Shown piece by piece: positions 36,492 through 46,471 of a DNA stretch of 64,000 nucleotides. Source of the DNA: Sulfitobacter sabulilitoris (lineage in GTDB: Bacteria; Pseudomonadota; Alphaproteobacteria; Rhodobacterales; Rhodobacteraceae); contig NZ_VANS01000002.1 in NCBI RefSeq assembly GCF_005887615.1, forward strand, positions 248,001-312,000, written 5' to 3'. The translations under genes and the position numbers were made by a program. Positions within the stretch are counted from its first letter, which is position 1. Each line of letters starts with the position of its first letter. The notes beneath the pieces are model-generated. The model was not told the DNA's origin. It was given only the letters and a program-made list of their open reading frames with translations, and searched no databases.

Positions 36492-36806
36492 CTACATCTG
36501 GTGAATCTCCGCCACCTCGACGCTGCCGCTGCCATCGGCCACCATCGGGCAACCCTTCGCCATCTTGACGGCGGCATCGATGTCGGGCGCTGAAACCACG
36601 GTGTAGCCGGACAGCGGGTTCGCTCCGCCGTCGTCGCGCACGCCCTTTGCGGTCACGGTCTTGGACATGCCGACCGGGTTGCCCGGATCGACCACCGCCT
36701 TGCCCATCTTGCTGAACCAGTCGGTCCACTCGGCCATCACACGTTCCCCTTCTTCGGGCGTGTCGGGTGTCTTGCCGCCATGGTAGGCCATGATGAAATT
36801 CGGCAT
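36492..36806 (-). CDS. YCII-domain protein
   Basis: 104-residue YCII/DGPF-like ferredoxin-fold domain. It shows MAYHGG, MAEWTDWFSKMGKAVVDPGNPVG and GYTVVSAPDIDAAVKMAKGCPMV with a conserved C-terminal VEVAEI. Such proteins are small dimers, sometimes linked to ECF sigma factors, and their reaction is unknown. The start at 36806 is preferred because AGGGGG has a 7-base spacing; an ATG at 36812 is possible. Confidence 0.8.
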   Translation of the reverse strand: MPNFIMAYHGGKTPDTPEEGERVMAEWTDWFSKMGKAVVDPGNPVGMSKTVTAKGVRDDGGANPLSGYTVVSAPDIDAAVKMAKGCPMVADGSGSVEVAEIHQM

Positions 36807-36887
36807 TTTCATTCCCCCTTGCTCGTTGACGCAGACTCAGGTGCCTGCGCCGAAATCATAGCATGAAACGGGGTCGAATTCGCCGCC

Positions 36888-37766
36888 TCAGCCGCTTGCG
36901 AATTCGTCTCGGGCATATCCCTGCAGGTACAAAAGCGCCGTCAGATCGCCAAAGTTTATCCGAATATCGCACTCCGCAGCCACCGAAGGCTTGGCGTGCA
37001 GGGCTACACCACTGCCCGCGCGGTGCAGCATGCCCAGATCGTTGGCCCCATCACCGACCGCCATCACCTCCGCCTCGGCCAGGCCCAGCCGCTCCGAGAT
37101 GTCGGCCAGCGCGTCAACCTTGGCCTGGCGTCCCAGAATGGGTTCGGCCACCTTCCCGGTCAGCCTGCCATCCTCGATCAGCAGGGTGTTGGCGCGGTTT
37201 TCGTCAAATCCCAGCTTTTTTGCCACCGCCTGCGTAAAGGCCGTGAAGCCGCCGGACACCAGCGCCGCGTATCCGCCATGCGCGCGCATCGTCGAGATCA
37301 ATTCGCGCCCACCCGGCATCAGCGTGATCCGCTCGGCCAGCACCCGGTCGATCACGCCCGCGTCCAGACCCTTGAGCAGGCAGACCCGTTCGCGCAGCGC
37401 ACCTTCGAAATCCAGTTCTCCGTTCATCGCGCGGGCGGTGATGTGCCGCACATGCGCACCGACGCCTGCGACCTCGGCCAGTTCGTCGATGCATTCCTGC
37501 TGGATCATGGTGCTGTCCATGTCGGCCAGCAACATGGCCTTGCGCCGCCCCGCCGCGGGCTGGACCACCAGATCGACGCCCAGGCGCTGAACGTCCTCCC
37601 AGACCTGCCAGCGATTCGCGGGCCGTTCGGCCAGCGGAAATTCTGCCGCCTCGTCCGGGGACAGCCATTGGGCATCGCCGCCGCCCCACGCGTTGCGCAG
37701 CGACTCCACCAGTGCGGGGTCAAGATCGGGCCGCGAGGGCGCAGTCAGCAAAGTTACAACGTACAT
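36888..37766 (-). CDS. serB: Phosphoserine phosphatase
   Basis: 292-residue HAD phosphatase, the last step of serine synthesis. HAD motifs are [19 protein letters not shown] (nucleophile DMDST), [21 protein letters not shown] and [14 protein letters not shown] ~75-residue N-terminal domain precedes it, as in most alphaproteobacterial SerB. The start at MYVVTLL (37766) is family-typical; a longer ORF to 38066 runs into serC and is rejected. Divergent from serC-serA across 157 bases. Confidence 0.93.
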   Translation of the reverse strand: MYVVTLLTAPSRPDLDPALVESLRNAWGGGDAQWLSPDEAAEFPLAERPANRWQVWEDVQRLGVDLVVQPAAGRRKAMLLADMDSTMIQQECIDELAEVAGVGAHVRHITARAMNGELDFEGALRERVCLLKGLDAGVIDRVLAERITLMPGGRELISTMRAHGGYAALVSGGFTAFTQAVAKKLGFDENRANTLLIEDGRLTGKVAEPILGRQAKVDALADISERLGLAEAEVMAVGDGANDLGMLHRAGSGVALHAKPSVAAECDIRINFGDLTALLYLQGYARDEFASG

Positions 37767-37865
37767 ACAAAAGTTTCCGATCAGAGCCATCCGCGTCGCA
37801 AAAAAGCGATCAAGCGGCGGTCTAGCGTCATTTTCCCGATTGTGCCAGCCGCCGCTGCGCACTAT

Positions 37866-37919
37866 GTCCATCCGCGGGACACCCTTCCCCAACGAAGGGC
37901 GCTTATCTGGAAGGATAGC
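37866..37919 (+). promoter_or_regulatory. Structured leader RNA upstream of serC (serC-motif candidate)
   Basis: Three consecutive hairpins immediately before serC: GTCC/GGAC (37866-37869 and 37877-37880), CCCTTC/GAAGGG (37882-37887 and 37894-37899), and GCTTATC/GATAGC (37901-37907 and 37914-37919, one bulge). The loop of the last holds GGAAG, which is the ribosome binding site for the ATG at 37924, so folding can hide it. A conserved serC RNA motif has been described upstream of serC in alphaproteobacteria; this looks like a member. Confidence 0.7.
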
Positions 37920-37923
37920 ATCA

Positions 37924-39078
37924 ATGGCTATGACGACACCGGCAACGCGGCCGGCTAACCCGCGTTTTTCCTCCGGCCCCTGTGCCAAACCCCCCGTATT
38001 CGATCTGACCAAACTGGCATCGGCGCCCCTGGGCCGCAGCCACCGGGCCGCGCCCGGCAAGGCCAAGCTCCTCGAGGCGATCGAGACGACGCGCGACGTG
38101 CTCGGCGTGCCGGATGACTACAAGATCGGCATCGTACCCGCCTCAGACACCGGCGCCTACGAGATGGCGATGTGGACCATGCTGGGCGAGCGCCCCGTCG
38201 AAATGGTCGCATGGGAAAGCTTTGGCGCAGGCTGGGTCACCGACGCGGTCAAGCAGCTCAAGATCGACCATACCGTGCATACGGCAGAGTATGGCGAAAT
38301 CGTCGACATGAGTGCGCTCAACTACGACAACGACGTGTGTTTTACCTGGAATGGCACCACCTCGGGCGTGCGGATGCCCAATGGCGACATGATCCCGGGC
38401 GACCGCAAGGGCCTGACGTTGTGCGATGCGACAAGCGCCGCCTTCGCGATGGACCTGCCTTGGGACAAGCTGGACGTGACGACGTTCAGTTGGCAAAAGG
38501 TGCTGGGCGGCGAGGCTGCGCACGGCATGCTGATCCTCAGCCCCCGCGCGGTGGAGCGGCTGGAAAGCTACACCCCCGCATGGCCGCTGCCCAAGATCTT
38601 TCGCCTGACCAAGGGCGGCAAGCTGATCGACGGCATCTTCAAGGGCGAGACGATCAACACGCCCTCGATGCTTTGTGTCGAAGATTACCTGGTGGCGCTT
38701 GACTGGGCGAAATCCGTGGGCGGCCTCAAGGGCCTGATCGCGCGGGCCGATGCCAATGCGGGCGCTGTCGCCGATTTCGTCGCCGCGCATGACTGGATCG
38801 ATTTCCTTGCCTTGGACCCCGCGACACGGTCCAACACCTCCGTCTGCCTCAAGTTCTCGGACGACCGGATCGCCGATGGACCCGCCTTTGCCAAGGCCGT
38901 GGCCAAGCGTCTGGCGGATGAGAACGTGGCGCTTGACGTCGGTGCCTACCGCGATGCCCCAGCGGGGCTGCGCATCTGGTGCGGCGGCACGGTCGAGACA
39001 TCGGACATCGACGCGATGTTGCCATGGCTCGCCTGGGCCTTCGACACCGAGATCGAGGCACAGATGGCGTCGGCCTGA
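37924..39078 (+). CDS. serC: Phosphoserine aminotransferase
   Basis: 384-residue class V PLP enzyme converting 3-phosphohydroxypyruvate to phosphoserine. It starts [19 protein letters not shown]. The PLP lysine is in [17 protein letters not shown], preceded by [11 protein letters not shown]. The alphaproteobacterial form (about 380 residues) fits. First gene of the serC-serA operon; serA starts 72 bases downstream. An ATG two codons later is an alternative start. Confidence 0.95.
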   Translation: MAMTTPATRPANPRFSSGPCAKPPVFDLTKLASAPLGRSHRAAPGKAKLLEAIETTRDVLGVPDDYKIGIVPASDTGAYEMAMWTMLGERPVEMVAWESFGAGWVTDAVKQLKIDHTVHTAEYGEIVDMSALNYDNDVCFTWNGTTSGVRMPNGDMIPGDRKGLTLCDATSAAFAMDLPWDKLDVTTFSWQKVLGGEAAHGMLILSPRAVERLESYTPAWPLPKIFRLTKGGKLIDGIFKGETINTPSMLCVEDYLVALDWAKSVGGLKGLIARADANAGAVADFVAAHDWIDFLALDPATRSNTSVCLKFSDDRIADGPAFAKAVAKRLADENVALDVGAYRDAPAGLRIWCGGTVETSDIDAMLPWLAWAFDTEIEAQMASA

Positions 39079-39150
39079 ACGCCGGCTTTCCACTCCCGAA
39101 ATACCGACGTCCTCGCGACGCCCCAGTTACCATCAGAAACGGAGCCCCAC

Positions 39151-40746
39151 ATGGCACCCAAAGTACTCATTTCCGACAAGCTGTCGGACGCCGCCGTCCA
39201 GATTTTTCGCGACCGTGGCATCGACGTGGATTTCATGCCCGATCTGGGCAAGGACAAGGACAAGCTGGCCGAACTGATCGGTCAGTATGACGGCCTTGCC
39301 ATCCGCTCGGCAACCAAGGTCACGGACAAGATCCTCGACGCTGCCACAAACCTCAAGGTGATCGGCCGCGCCGGCATCGGCACCGACAACATCGACAAGG
39401 TCGCAGCCTCCAAGAAAGGCGTGATCGTGATGAACACGCCCTTCGGGAACATGATCACCACGGCGGAACACGCCATCGCGATGATGTTCGCCGTGGCGCG
39501 TCAAATCCCCGAAGCCTCCGCCTCCACCCACGCGGGCAAGTGGGAGAAGTCCAAGTTCATGGGCGTCGAGCTGACCGGCAAAACACTGGGCGTGATCGGC
39601 GCGGGCAATATCGGCGGCATCGTCTGCGACCGGGCGCGGGGCCTCAAGATGAAAGTTGTCGCTTATGACCCCTTCCTGGGGCAGGACAAGGCCGACAAGA
39701 TGGGTGTGGAAAAGGTCGAACTGGACGAACTGCTGAAGCGGTCCGACTTCATCACCCTGCACGTTCCCTTTACCGAGCAGACGGCGAATATCCTGTCGAA
39801 GGACGCGATTGCCAAGACCAAGAAGGGCGTGCGGATCATCAACTGCGCCCGTGGCGGCCTGGTGGACGAGGAAGCGCTGGCCGAAGCGTTGAAGTCCGGC
39901 CATGTGGCGGGTGCCGCCTTTGACGTCTTTGCCAAGGAACCCGCGACCGAGAACGTGCTGTTCGGCCTGCCCAATGTCGTCTGCACGCCGCACCTTGGCG
40001 CCGCGACGACCGAAGCGCAGGAAAACGTGGCGCTACAGGTGGCCGAGCAGATGTCGGACTACTTGCTGACAGGAGCGGTCACCAACGCGCTCAACATGCC
40101 GTCCGTCACCGCCGAAGAGGCCAAGGTCATGGGTCCTTGGGTCAAACTGGCCGGGCATCTGGGGTCGTTCATCGGTCAGATGACGGACGAGCCGATCAAG
40201 GCGATCAATATCCTCTATGACGGGTCGGTCGCGGACATGAACCTCGAGGCGCTGAACTGCAGCGTTGTCGCCGGCATCATGAAGCGCGTGAACCCGGATG
40301 TGAACATGGTCAGCGCGCCGGTCATAGCCGAGGAACGCGGGGTGCAGATTTCCACGACCAATCAGCACAAGTCAGGTGTGTTCGAAGGGTACATCAAGGT
40401 GACTGTCGTCACGTCCAAGCGTGAACGGTCGATTGCGGGCACGGTGTTTTCCGACGGCAAGCCGCGCTTTATCCAGATCAAGGGCATCACCATCGACGCC
40501 GAGATCGGTGAGCACATGCTTTACACCACCAACGAAGACGTTCCGGGCATCATCGGCACATTGGGTCAGACCATGGGCGAAAACGGCGTGAATATCGCGA
40601 ACTTCACCCTTGGCCGATCGGCCGCCAAGGGCGAGGCGATCGCGCTGCTTTACGTCGATGACGAAGTCCCGGCGCCGGTGATCGAAAAACTGCAGAGCAC
40701 CGGGCTGTTCACTCAGGTCAAGCCATTGGTCTTCGACGTCGCCTGA
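39151..40746 (+). CDS. serA: D-3-phosphoglycerate dehydrogenase
   Basis: 531-residue long-form SerA, first enzyme of serine synthesis. NAD-binding motif GVIGAGNIGGIVCDRARG, catalytic VRIINCARGGLVDEEAL and CTPHLGAATTEAQENVA (His). A middle ASB domain precedes the C-terminal ACT domain (HMLYTTNEDVPGIIGTLGQTMGENGVNIANFTLGR), which usually gives serine feedback control. Followed by a strong hairpin terminator. Confidence 0.96.
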   Translation: MAPKVLISDKLSDAAVQIFRDRGIDVDFMPDLGKDKDKLAELIGQYDGLAIRSATKVTDKILDAATNLKVIGRAGIGTDNIDKVAASKKGVIVMNTPFGNMITTAEHAIAMMFAVARQIPEASASTHAGKWEKSKFMGVELTGKTLGVIGAGNIGGIVCDRARGLKMKVVAYDPFLGQDKADKMGVEKVELDELLKRSDFITLHVPFTEQTANILSKDAIAKTKKGVRIINCARGGLVDEEALAEALKSGHVAGAAFDVFAKEPATENVLFGLPNVVCTPHLGAATTEAQENVALQVAEQMSDYLLTGAVTNALNMPSVTAEEAKVMGPWVKLAGHLGSFIGQMTDEPIKAINILYDGSVADMNLEALNCSVVAGIMKRVNPDVNMVSAPVIAEERGVQISTTNQHKSGVFEGYIKVTVVTSKRERSIAGTVFSDGKPRFIQIKGITIDAEIGEHMLYTTNEDVPGIIGTLGQTMGENGVNIANFTLGRSAAKGEAIALLYVDDEVPAPVIEKLQSTGLFTQVKPLVFDVA

Positions 40747-40763
40747 TTGGTCGGGCGACCCGT

Positions 40764-40794
40764 AACCCCTGCCGGCGGGCCGCCGGCAGGGGTT
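40764..40794. terminator. Hairpin terminator after serA
   Basis: Perfect 13-bp stem AACCCCTGCCGGC / GCCGGCAGGGGTT with a five-base loop, between convergent serA and the cupin gene. The T-run is weak (CGTTTCG), so it may work in both directions or as an mRNA stabiliser. Confidence 0.8.
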
Positions 40795-40805
40795 CGTTTC
40801 GCGCG

Positions 40806-41258
40806 TCAGGACAAGGGTGCCGGCGCCATGCCGGTAAACTGCATCTGGTGGTGCGCGGCAATCGCTTCGATCCGTGCGCCGTCGTCTTCGAATGTCAGAC
40901 CCGTGTCGCCCATGGCGCGAAAGAACCCCTCGGACGCGCCCGGCGACAGAATCATGACATACCGCGCAGGGCCGTCGCCGGTGATCCGAAATCCATGCTC
41001 CACCCCGCGGCGAATGTGCAGCGGCTCACCCAGGCCGGGGGTGACGTATTTGTCGCCCAGCCAGAACTCGCAACTGCCGGATACCAGGGTGAAAATTTCG
41101 TCGTCTCCGGTGTGGATATGTCTTGGCATTTCCGCGCCGGCAAAAGCCATCGCATCCAGAATACAGGCCTTGCCGCCGCTGTCGTTCCCGCTAAGCGCGA
41201 ATTTGTAGCAATTGCTCATCCATAATTTCGATTCGATATCGTGTAGCTGATCTTTCAA
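40806..41258 (-). CDS. Cupin-domain protein
   Basis: 150-residue single-domain cupin. Motif 1 is PRHIHTGDDEIFTLVSGSCEFWLG (HxH...E...G, metal ligands) and motif 2 is IRRGVEHGFR (His). No partner domain and no signal peptide. It could be an isomerase, dioxygenase or sensor; function unknown. Its promoter region (41259-41483) is unusually AT-rich with several palindromes. Confidence 0.82.
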   Translation of the reverse strand: MKDQLHDIESKLWMSNCYKFALSGNDSGGKACILDAMAFAGAEMPRHIHTGDDEIFTLVSGSCEFWLGDKYVTPGLGEPLHIRRGVEHGFRITGDGPARYVMILSPGASEGFFRAMGDTGLTFEDDGARIEAIAAHHQMQFTGMAPAPLS

Positions 41259-41274
41259 TATACGCTCCTTTTCT

Positions 41275-41290
41275 CGTACCTAAATGTACG
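41275..41290. promoter_or_regulatory. Palindrome CGTAC-N6-GTACG upstream of the cupin gene
   Basis: Perfect inverted repeat with a six-base spacer in the AT-rich region 17 bases before the cupin start. An additional palindrome AATAC-tt-GTATT (41313-41324) and the pair GTAAAAA/TTTTTAC (41298-41304, 41331-41337) follow. Likely operator sites; the binding protein is unknown. Confidence 0.4.
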
Positions 41291-41483
41291 CGAAGACGTA
41301 AAAATAGTGATAAATACTTGTATTAAAACGTTTTTACAGAAAACCCGCTGGAATTCCAGATGGTCCGTACATCGCCATTATGCGGCAATACGCAAGGTGA
41401 ATAAATCGTTTTCTGGCGCAACGGCCGTCGATCGCAACGCGGGGGTGCTTTGCAATGGGCATCACATGAGCTAGTGAAACGGC

Positions 41484-42221
41484 ATGAATAATCCGATTTA
41501 TGCCATCGGCGACATCCATGGCCAGATGGACGAGCTGGAGCGGGTCCTGACCCTGATCGAGGCGGACGGCGGGCCGCAGGCCACCGTGGTGTTTGTCGGG
41601 GATTACGTGGATCGCGGACCAGACAGCCGCGCGGTGATCCAGACCCTGATCGACGGTCAGGCGGCTGGCAAGAACTGGATCACGATCAAGGGAAACCACG
41701 ACCGGTATTTCACCCGCTTCCTTGACGACGTGTCGGTCTACGATCCCGCGACGCGCGACGGGCTTTATTGGTTCAACCCCCGGCTTGGCGGCGACAAGAC
41801 TTTGGCCTCCTACGGGGTCGACGCCGAGGACGGAGCGCCCTTGCCGCCGATACACCAGGCCGCGCAGAGTGCCGTGCCGCAAGATCATAAGGTGTTCTTG
41901 CGCGACCTGCCGGTGATGCATGTGACCGACGACCTTGTCTTTGTCCATGCCGGCATCAGGCCCGGAATCGACCTTGACCGGCAGACCGAAAACGATCTGA
42001 TCTGGATCCGCACGGGTTTTCTTGACGATGACCGCGACCATGGCAGGCTGGTCGTGCACGGGCACACGGCGCTGGACCACCCGCAACATCATGGCAACCG
42101 CGTGAACCTTGACGGCGGCGCAGGCTATTTTCGCCCGCTGCACGCCGCCGTGTTCGAAGGCACGACCGGCTGGCTGTTGTCGGATCGGGGGCGCGTCGCC
42201 ATTCCCGCCGCCGGGAATTGA
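41484..42221 (+). CDS. Metallophosphoesterase, serine/threonine phosphatase-like
   Basis: 245-residue PPP-family phosphatase with the three metal motifs YAIGDIHGQ, VFVGDYVDRGPDS and IKGNHDRYF, plus a C-terminal HGHTALD. Similar to bacterial PrpA/ApaH-like enzymes; it could act on phosphoproteins or dinucleoside polyphosphates. The ribosome site is weak. Convergent with tdh. Confidence 0.88.
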   Translation: MNNPIYAIGDIHGQMDELERVLTLIEADGGPQATVVFVGDYVDRGPDSRAVIQTLIDGQAAGKNWITIKGNHDRYFTRFLDDVSVYDPATRDGLYWFNPRLGGDKTLASYGVDAEDGAPLPPIHQAAQSAVPQDHKVFLRDLPVMHVTDDLVFVHAGIRPGIDLDRQTENDLIWIRTGFLDDDRDHGRLVVHGHTALDHPQHHGNRVNLDGGAGYFRPLHAAVFEGTTGWLLSDRGRVAIPAAGN

Positions 42222-42269
42222 TCAGGTCGCCCAGGCCGCCGACGCACGAATGTCCAGGTCTGACCCCGG

Positions 42270-43313
42270 TCAATCGGTGCGCCAGTCCAGAACCACCTTG
42301 CCCGACTGACCAGACTTCATCGCGGCAAAACCGGCCTCGAAATCATCGACCTTGAACCGGTGCGTGATGACCTTGGACACGTCCAGCCCGTTCTCCAGCA
42401 TCGCGATCATCTTGTACCAGGTCTCGAAAATCTCGCGGCCATAAACGCCCTTGATCGTGATCGCCTTAAAGACGATGCGGCTCCAGTCCACGGGTGATTT
42501 TCCCGGCGGGATTCCCAGCATAGCGATGCGCCCACCCATCGTCATCGCCTCGACCATCTGGTCCAAAGCCTGCTGATTGCCCGACATCTCAAGCCCGACA
42601 TCGAACCCCTGCTTCATCTTGAGCGATGTGATGACGTCACGAAGATCTTGCCTGGTCACGTCCACGGTCACCACGTCGGCGACCTGCGCCGCCAGCGCCA
42701 GCCTGTCGGGGTTCACATCCGTGATCACCACGTGACGCGCGCCGACATGACGCGCCACTGCGGCGGCCATGATCCCGATGGGGCCCGCGCCTGTGATCAG
42801 CACGTCCTCGCCCACCAAGTCAAAGCTGAGCGCGGTGTGCACGGCATTGCCCAAGGGATCGAGGATCGCCCCGATATCATCTGAAATCTCATCCGGCAGG
42901 GGCACCACGTTGAATGCGGGCAGCCTGAGGTATTGCGCAAAGGCCCCCGGTTCGTTTACGCCGATGCCGCGGGTCGCCGGATCGAGGTGAAACTTGCCCG
43001 CGCGGCTCTGCCGGGAGTTCTTGCCGATCAGATGGCCTTCGCCGCTGCACCGCTGGCCAAGCTCGAGCCCTTCGACATCGCGACCAAGCTCGACGATCTC
43101 GCCGGCGAATTCATGGCCGGTGATCAGCGGCACAGGCACGGTTTTCTGCGCCCATTCATCCCAGTTCCAGATATGGATATCGGTGCCGCAAATCCCGGTC
43201 TTGTTGATCCGGATCAGCACGTCGTCGGGGCCGATTTCCGGTACGGGTACGGACTGCATCCACAGGCCTTCGCGCGGGTGCGCCTTGACCAGTGCTTTCA
43301 TCTGATTGGTCAT
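42270..43313 (-). CDS. tdh: L-threonine 3-dehydrogenase
   Basis: 347-residue zinc-dependent medium-chain dehydrogenase oxidising threonine to 2-amino-3-ketobutyrate. Catalytic zinc ligands in [17 protein letters not shown] and [15 protein letters not shown] motif [17 protein letters not shown]. The structural-zinc cysteine lobe region is present as [18 protein letters not shown], where the usual four cysteines appear reduced. Overlaps kbl by four bases (ATGA). Confidence 0.94.
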   Translation of the reverse strand: MTNQMKALVKAHPREGLWMQSVPVPEIGPDDVLIRINKTGICGTDIHIWNWDEWAQKTVPVPLITGHEFAGEIVELGRDVEGLELGQRCSGEGHLIGKNSRQSRAGKFHLDPATRGIGVNEPGAFAQYLRLPAFNVVPLPDEISDDIGAILDPLGNAVHTALSFDLVGEDVLITGAGPIGIMAAAVARHVGARHVVITDVNPDRLALAAQVADVVTVDVTRQDLRDVITSLKMKQGFDVGLEMSGNQQALDQMVEAMTMGGRIAMLGIPPGKSPVDWSRIVFKAITIKGVYGREIFETWYKMIAMLENGLDVSKVITHRFKVDDFEAGFAAMKSGQSGKVVLDWRTD

Positions 43314-44497
43314 GCGATCACCCCGCAGGCCTTGCCCGCCACCTTGAACGCCTCAAGCGCGCGATCAAGTTCATCGCGGGTCAGCGCGGCGTTCATCTGG
43401 GTGCGAATTCGTGCCTGCCCGCGCGGCACCACCGGGAAAAAGAAGCCGCTGACATAGACACCCTCGTCAAACAGCTTTTCCGCCATGTCCTGCGCCAGTT
43501 GTGCTTCGCCCAGCATGACGGGAATGATCGGATGCTCGCCCGGAAGAAGGTCAAAACCCAGGGCGTCCAGCCCCTTGCGCCAGTAGCGCGCGTTGTCGAA
43601 CAACTTTGCCCTCAGGTCGTCGCCCTGCTCCACCAGCTCCAGCGCCTTGATCCCCGCGGCAACGATGCCCGGCGGCAGCGAATTGGAGAACAGGTAAGGC
43701 CGCGCGCGTTGGCGCAGCAGGTCGATCACCGGTTGCGGCCCGGCGATATACCCACCGATGGCCCCGCCCAGCGCCTTGCCCAAGGTGCCGGTCAGAATAT
43801 CCACATCGACACCGGCATGGGCGGGCGTGCCTTCGCCCTTGGGCCCCATGAATCCGGTCGCATGGCAATCATCGACCATGACCATCGCATCGTATTTGTC
43901 CGCCAGCGCCTTTATCCCTGCGAGGTTGGCAAGGTAGCCGTCCATGCTGAACACGCCATCGGTCGCGATCAGGATGAACCGTGCGCCATCCTCGCGGGCC
44001 TGCTTGAGCTGGCCTTCAAGGTCGTCCATGTCCGAATTTGCGTAGCGGTAGCGTTTCGCCTTGCACAGCCGGATGCCATCGATGATCGACGCATGGTTGA
44101 GCGCGTCCGAGATCACCGCGTCCTCGGGCTCCAAAAGCGGCTCGAACAGCCCGCCGTTCGCGTCGAAACACGCCGCGAAGAGAATCGAATCGTCCTTGCC
44201 GAGAAAAGCGGCGAGATTCTGCTCCAACTCGCGGTGAATGTCCTGCGTCCCGCAGATAAAGCGCACCGAGGCCATGCCGAAGCCGTGCGGACCCATCGCC
44301 GCCGTCGCCGCGTCGATCAGCGCCGGGTGATCGGCCAGCCCGAGGTAGTTGTTTGCGCACAGGTTGATGACTTCGCGGCCACCGACGGTGATTTCTCCGC
44401 CCTGGGGCGACGTGATCAGACGCTCGCGCTTCATCATGCCGTCGGCCTGGATCTGGGACAGGGCATCGGTGATATGCGTCAGAAAGGCTTGGGTCAT
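43310..44497 (-). CDS. kbl: Glycine C-acetyltransferase (2-amino-3-ketobutyrate CoA ligase)
   Basis: 395-residue alpha-oxoamine synthase that cleaves 2-amino-3-ketobutyrate with CoA to glycine and acetyl-CoA. PLP lysine in [32 protein letters not shown] also visible. The ATG at 44497 has AAGGAG eight bases upstream. First gene of kbl-tdh, whose promoter carries two palindromes just downstream of the XRE regulator gene. Confidence 0.95.
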   Translation of the reverse strand: MTQAFLTHITDALSQIQADGMMKRERLITSPQGGEITVGGREVINLCANNYLGLADHPALIDAATAAMGPHGFGMASVRFICGTQDIHRELEQNLAAFLGKDDSILFAACFDANGGLFEPLLEPEDAVISDALNHASIIDGIRLCKAKRYRYANSDMDDLEGQLKQAREDGARFILIATDGVFSMDGYLANLAGIKALADKYDAMVMVDDCHATGFMGPKGEGTPAHAGVDVDILTGTLGKALGGAIGGYIAGPQPVIDLLRQRARPYLFSNSLPPGIVAAGIKALELVEQGDDLRAKLFDNARYWRKGLDALGFDLLPGEHPIIPVMLGEAQLAQDMAEKLFDEGVYVSGFFFPVVPRGQARIRTQMNAALTRDELDRALEAFKVAGKACGVIA

Positions 44498-44529
44498 GTG
44501 AGTCTCCTTTGGGCGTGCTTCTATCATAA

Positions 44530-44582
44530 CGGATTAAAATCCGAAATAGGGGATATTCGACTTAGCGGAATTTATCCGCTAA
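44530..44582. promoter_or_regulatory. Two palindromes in the kbl promoter region
   Basis: CGGAT-taaa-ATCCG (44530-44543) and TTAGCGGA-attta-TCCGCTAA (44562-44582), both perfect, share the half-site CGGA(T). They fill the 92-base gap between the XRE-cupin regulator and kbl, so they are candidate operators of that regulator. Confidence 0.5.
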
Positions 44583-44589
44583 ACCGGAA

Positions 44590-45156
44590 TCAAGCATCCT
44601 GCACCACCAGAAACGCGCGCACGGGCGACGCGCCCGCGGCGATGCAATGGGAAACATCTGCGGCATAGCGGGCCGTATCGCCCGCGCCCAGGTGCGAGGT
44701 GGCCTCTCCGCTGGTCAGGTCCAACGCACCGTCGATCACGGTCAGATGCTCGCACGCGCCGCGCCGGTGCGGCGCACTGTCCAGATAGCCATGCGCATCG
44801 ATCAGCAGTTCATATACCTCGTGCTTGCCCGCCTCTTCGGGTGGCGACAGGATCCGGATCCGGCAGCCTGCGCCAAGGTTTTCTATAGTGGGCACCTGCG
44901 CCGCGCGCAGCGTTTCGATCTGGTCGCCGGCCGGGGCGCCATCCAGCAATCCCGCAAAATCCACCTGCAGGGCGCGCGTCAGGTTCCAAAGCGTCGCGAT
45001 GGTCGGAGAGGATTCGCCCCGCTCGATCTGGCTGACCATAGACCGGCTGACACCCGACAGCTTGGCCACAGCATCCAGCGACAGCCCCTGCCCGCGCCGC
45101 GCCTCCTTCAGGCGGGCCGGCAGCATCGTCAGGATATCGGCAGGTTTGTCCGTCAT
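44590..45156 (-). CDS. XRE-family regulator with cupin domain
   Basis: 188-residue regulator. An N-terminal helix-turn-helix (RLKEARRGQGLSLDAVAKLSGVSRSMVSQIERGESSPTIATLWNLTRAL) is followed by a C-terminal cupin effector domain (EVYELLIDAHGYLDSAPHRRGACEHLTVIDGALDL). This architecture often controls amino-acid or polyamine catabolism. Placed directly before kbl-tdh, so control of threonine breakdown is likely (inferred). The ATG at 45156 is chosen over TTG at 45192. Confidence 0.88.
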   Translation of the reverse strand: MTDKPADILTMLPARLKEARRGQGLSLDAVAKLSGVSRSMVSQIERGESSPTIATLWNLTRALQVDFAGLLDGAPAGDQIETLRAAQVPTIENLGAGCRIRILSPPEEAGKHEVYELLIDAHGYLDSAPHRRGACEHLTVIDGALDLTSGEATSHLGAGDTARYAADVSHCIAAGASPVRAFLVVQDA

Positions 45157-45276
45157 GGCGGATATGTGGGGGGTCACACCGGTCTCTGTCAAGCGGGCGC
45201 GTCACGACACGATTGGGCTGGAAGTCCGCGGCATGCTCCGCATAAGTTGCGGCAACGACATACCAAGGAGGAACCC

Positions 45277-46458
45277 ATGACCCGTGACATCGTAATTCTG
45301 GACGGCGCGCGCACCGCGATCGGCACCTTTGGCGGCGCGCTTGCCGGAACGCCACCCATCGATCTGGGCACAGTCGCCGCCAAGGCGGCGCTTGAACGCT
45401 CCGGCGTCGAGGGTGGTCAGATCGGCCATGTGGCGTTCGGGCATGTCATCAATACCGAACCGCGCGACATGTACCTGAGCCGCGTGGCTGCGATGCAGGC
45501 GGGCGTGCCCGACACCACGCCCGCGATGAACGTCAACCGCCTGTGCGGGTCCGGCGTGCAGGCCATCGTGTCGGTTCTGCAATCGCTGATGCTGGGCGAT
45601 GCGGAGTTCGGCCTTGCGGGCGGGGCCGAGAACATGTCGCGGTCGCCTTTCATCGTTCCGGACCAGCGGTGGGGCGCCAAGATGGGCGATATCCGCACGC
45701 TCGACATGATGCTGGGGGCGTTGAACTGTCCCTTTGGCACCGGGCACATGGGCGTGACGGCCGAAAACGTCGCGTCGGAACACGGCGTAAGCCGCGCCGA
45801 TCAGGACGCCTTTGCCCTGCACAGCCAGCAACGCGCGGCTGCCGCGATCGAGGCGGGCCATTTCAAGAGCCAGATCACCCCGGTCGACGTGCGCGTGAAG
45901 CGCGACATGGTGCAGTTCGATGCGGACGAGCACCCCAAGGCCACGACGGCAGAGGCATTGGCGGGGCTGCGGCCGGTGTTCCAGAAAGACGGAAGCGTGA
46001 CCGCGGGCAACGCGAGCGGCATCAACGACGGGGCCGGCGCGGTGGTTCTGGCCACTGCCGAGGCGGCCGAGAAAGCCGGGCTGAAGGCGCGCGTTCGGGT
46101 GCTGGGCTATGCCCATGCCGGTGTTCGCCCCGAGGTCATGGGAATCGGACCAATTCCGGCGGTTGAAAACCTGCTGGCCAAGACCGGGTTGAGCGCATCG
46201 GATTTCGACGTGATCGAAAGCAACGAAGCCTTTGCCGCGCAGGCGCTGGCCGTCAGCAACAAGCTGGGCTTTGACCCAGCAAAGGTGAACCCAAACGGCG
46301 GCGCCATCGCGCTCGGGCATCCGGTTGGCGCCACGGGCGCGATCATCACGATCAAGGCGATGTACGAGCTTGAGCGGATCAAGGGCGACAAGGCCCTGAT
46401 CACCATGTGCATCGGCGGCGGTCAGGGTATCGCACTGGCGATCCAGCGTATCGCCTGA
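45277..46458 (+). CDS. Acetyl-CoA C-acetyltransferase (beta-ketothiolase)
   Basis: 393-residue thiolase. Catalytic cysteine in VNRLCGSGVQAI, His in GHPVGATGAI and second Cys in MCIGGGQGIAL. It condenses or cleaves (acetoacetyl/3-ketoacyl)-CoA. AAGGAGGAACCC before the ATG is the best ribosome site in this region. The ORF could start further upstream in frame (44647), but that overlaps the XRE gene on the opposite strand. Not next to other polyhydroxybutyrate genes. Confidence 0.92.
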   Translation: MTRDIVILDGARTAIGTFGGALAGTPPIDLGTVAAKAALERSGVEGGQIGHVAFGHVINTEPRDMYLSRVAAMQAGVPDTTPAMNVNRLCGSGVQAIVSVLQSLMLGDAEFGLAGGAENMSRSPFIVPDQRWGAKMGDIRTLDMMLGALNCPFGTGHMGVTAENVASEHGVSRADQDAFALHSQQRAAAAIEAGHFKSQITPVDVRVKRDMVQFDADEHPKATTAEALAGLRPVFQKDGSVTAGNASGINDGAGAVVLATAEAAEKAGLKARVRVLGYAHAGVRPEVMGIGPIPAVENLLAKTGLSASDFDVIESNEAFAAQALAVSNKLGFDPAKVNPNGGAIALGHPVGATGAIITIKAMYELERIKGDKALITMCIGGGQGIALAIQRIA

Positions 46459-46471
46459 GGCCAGGGACGGG

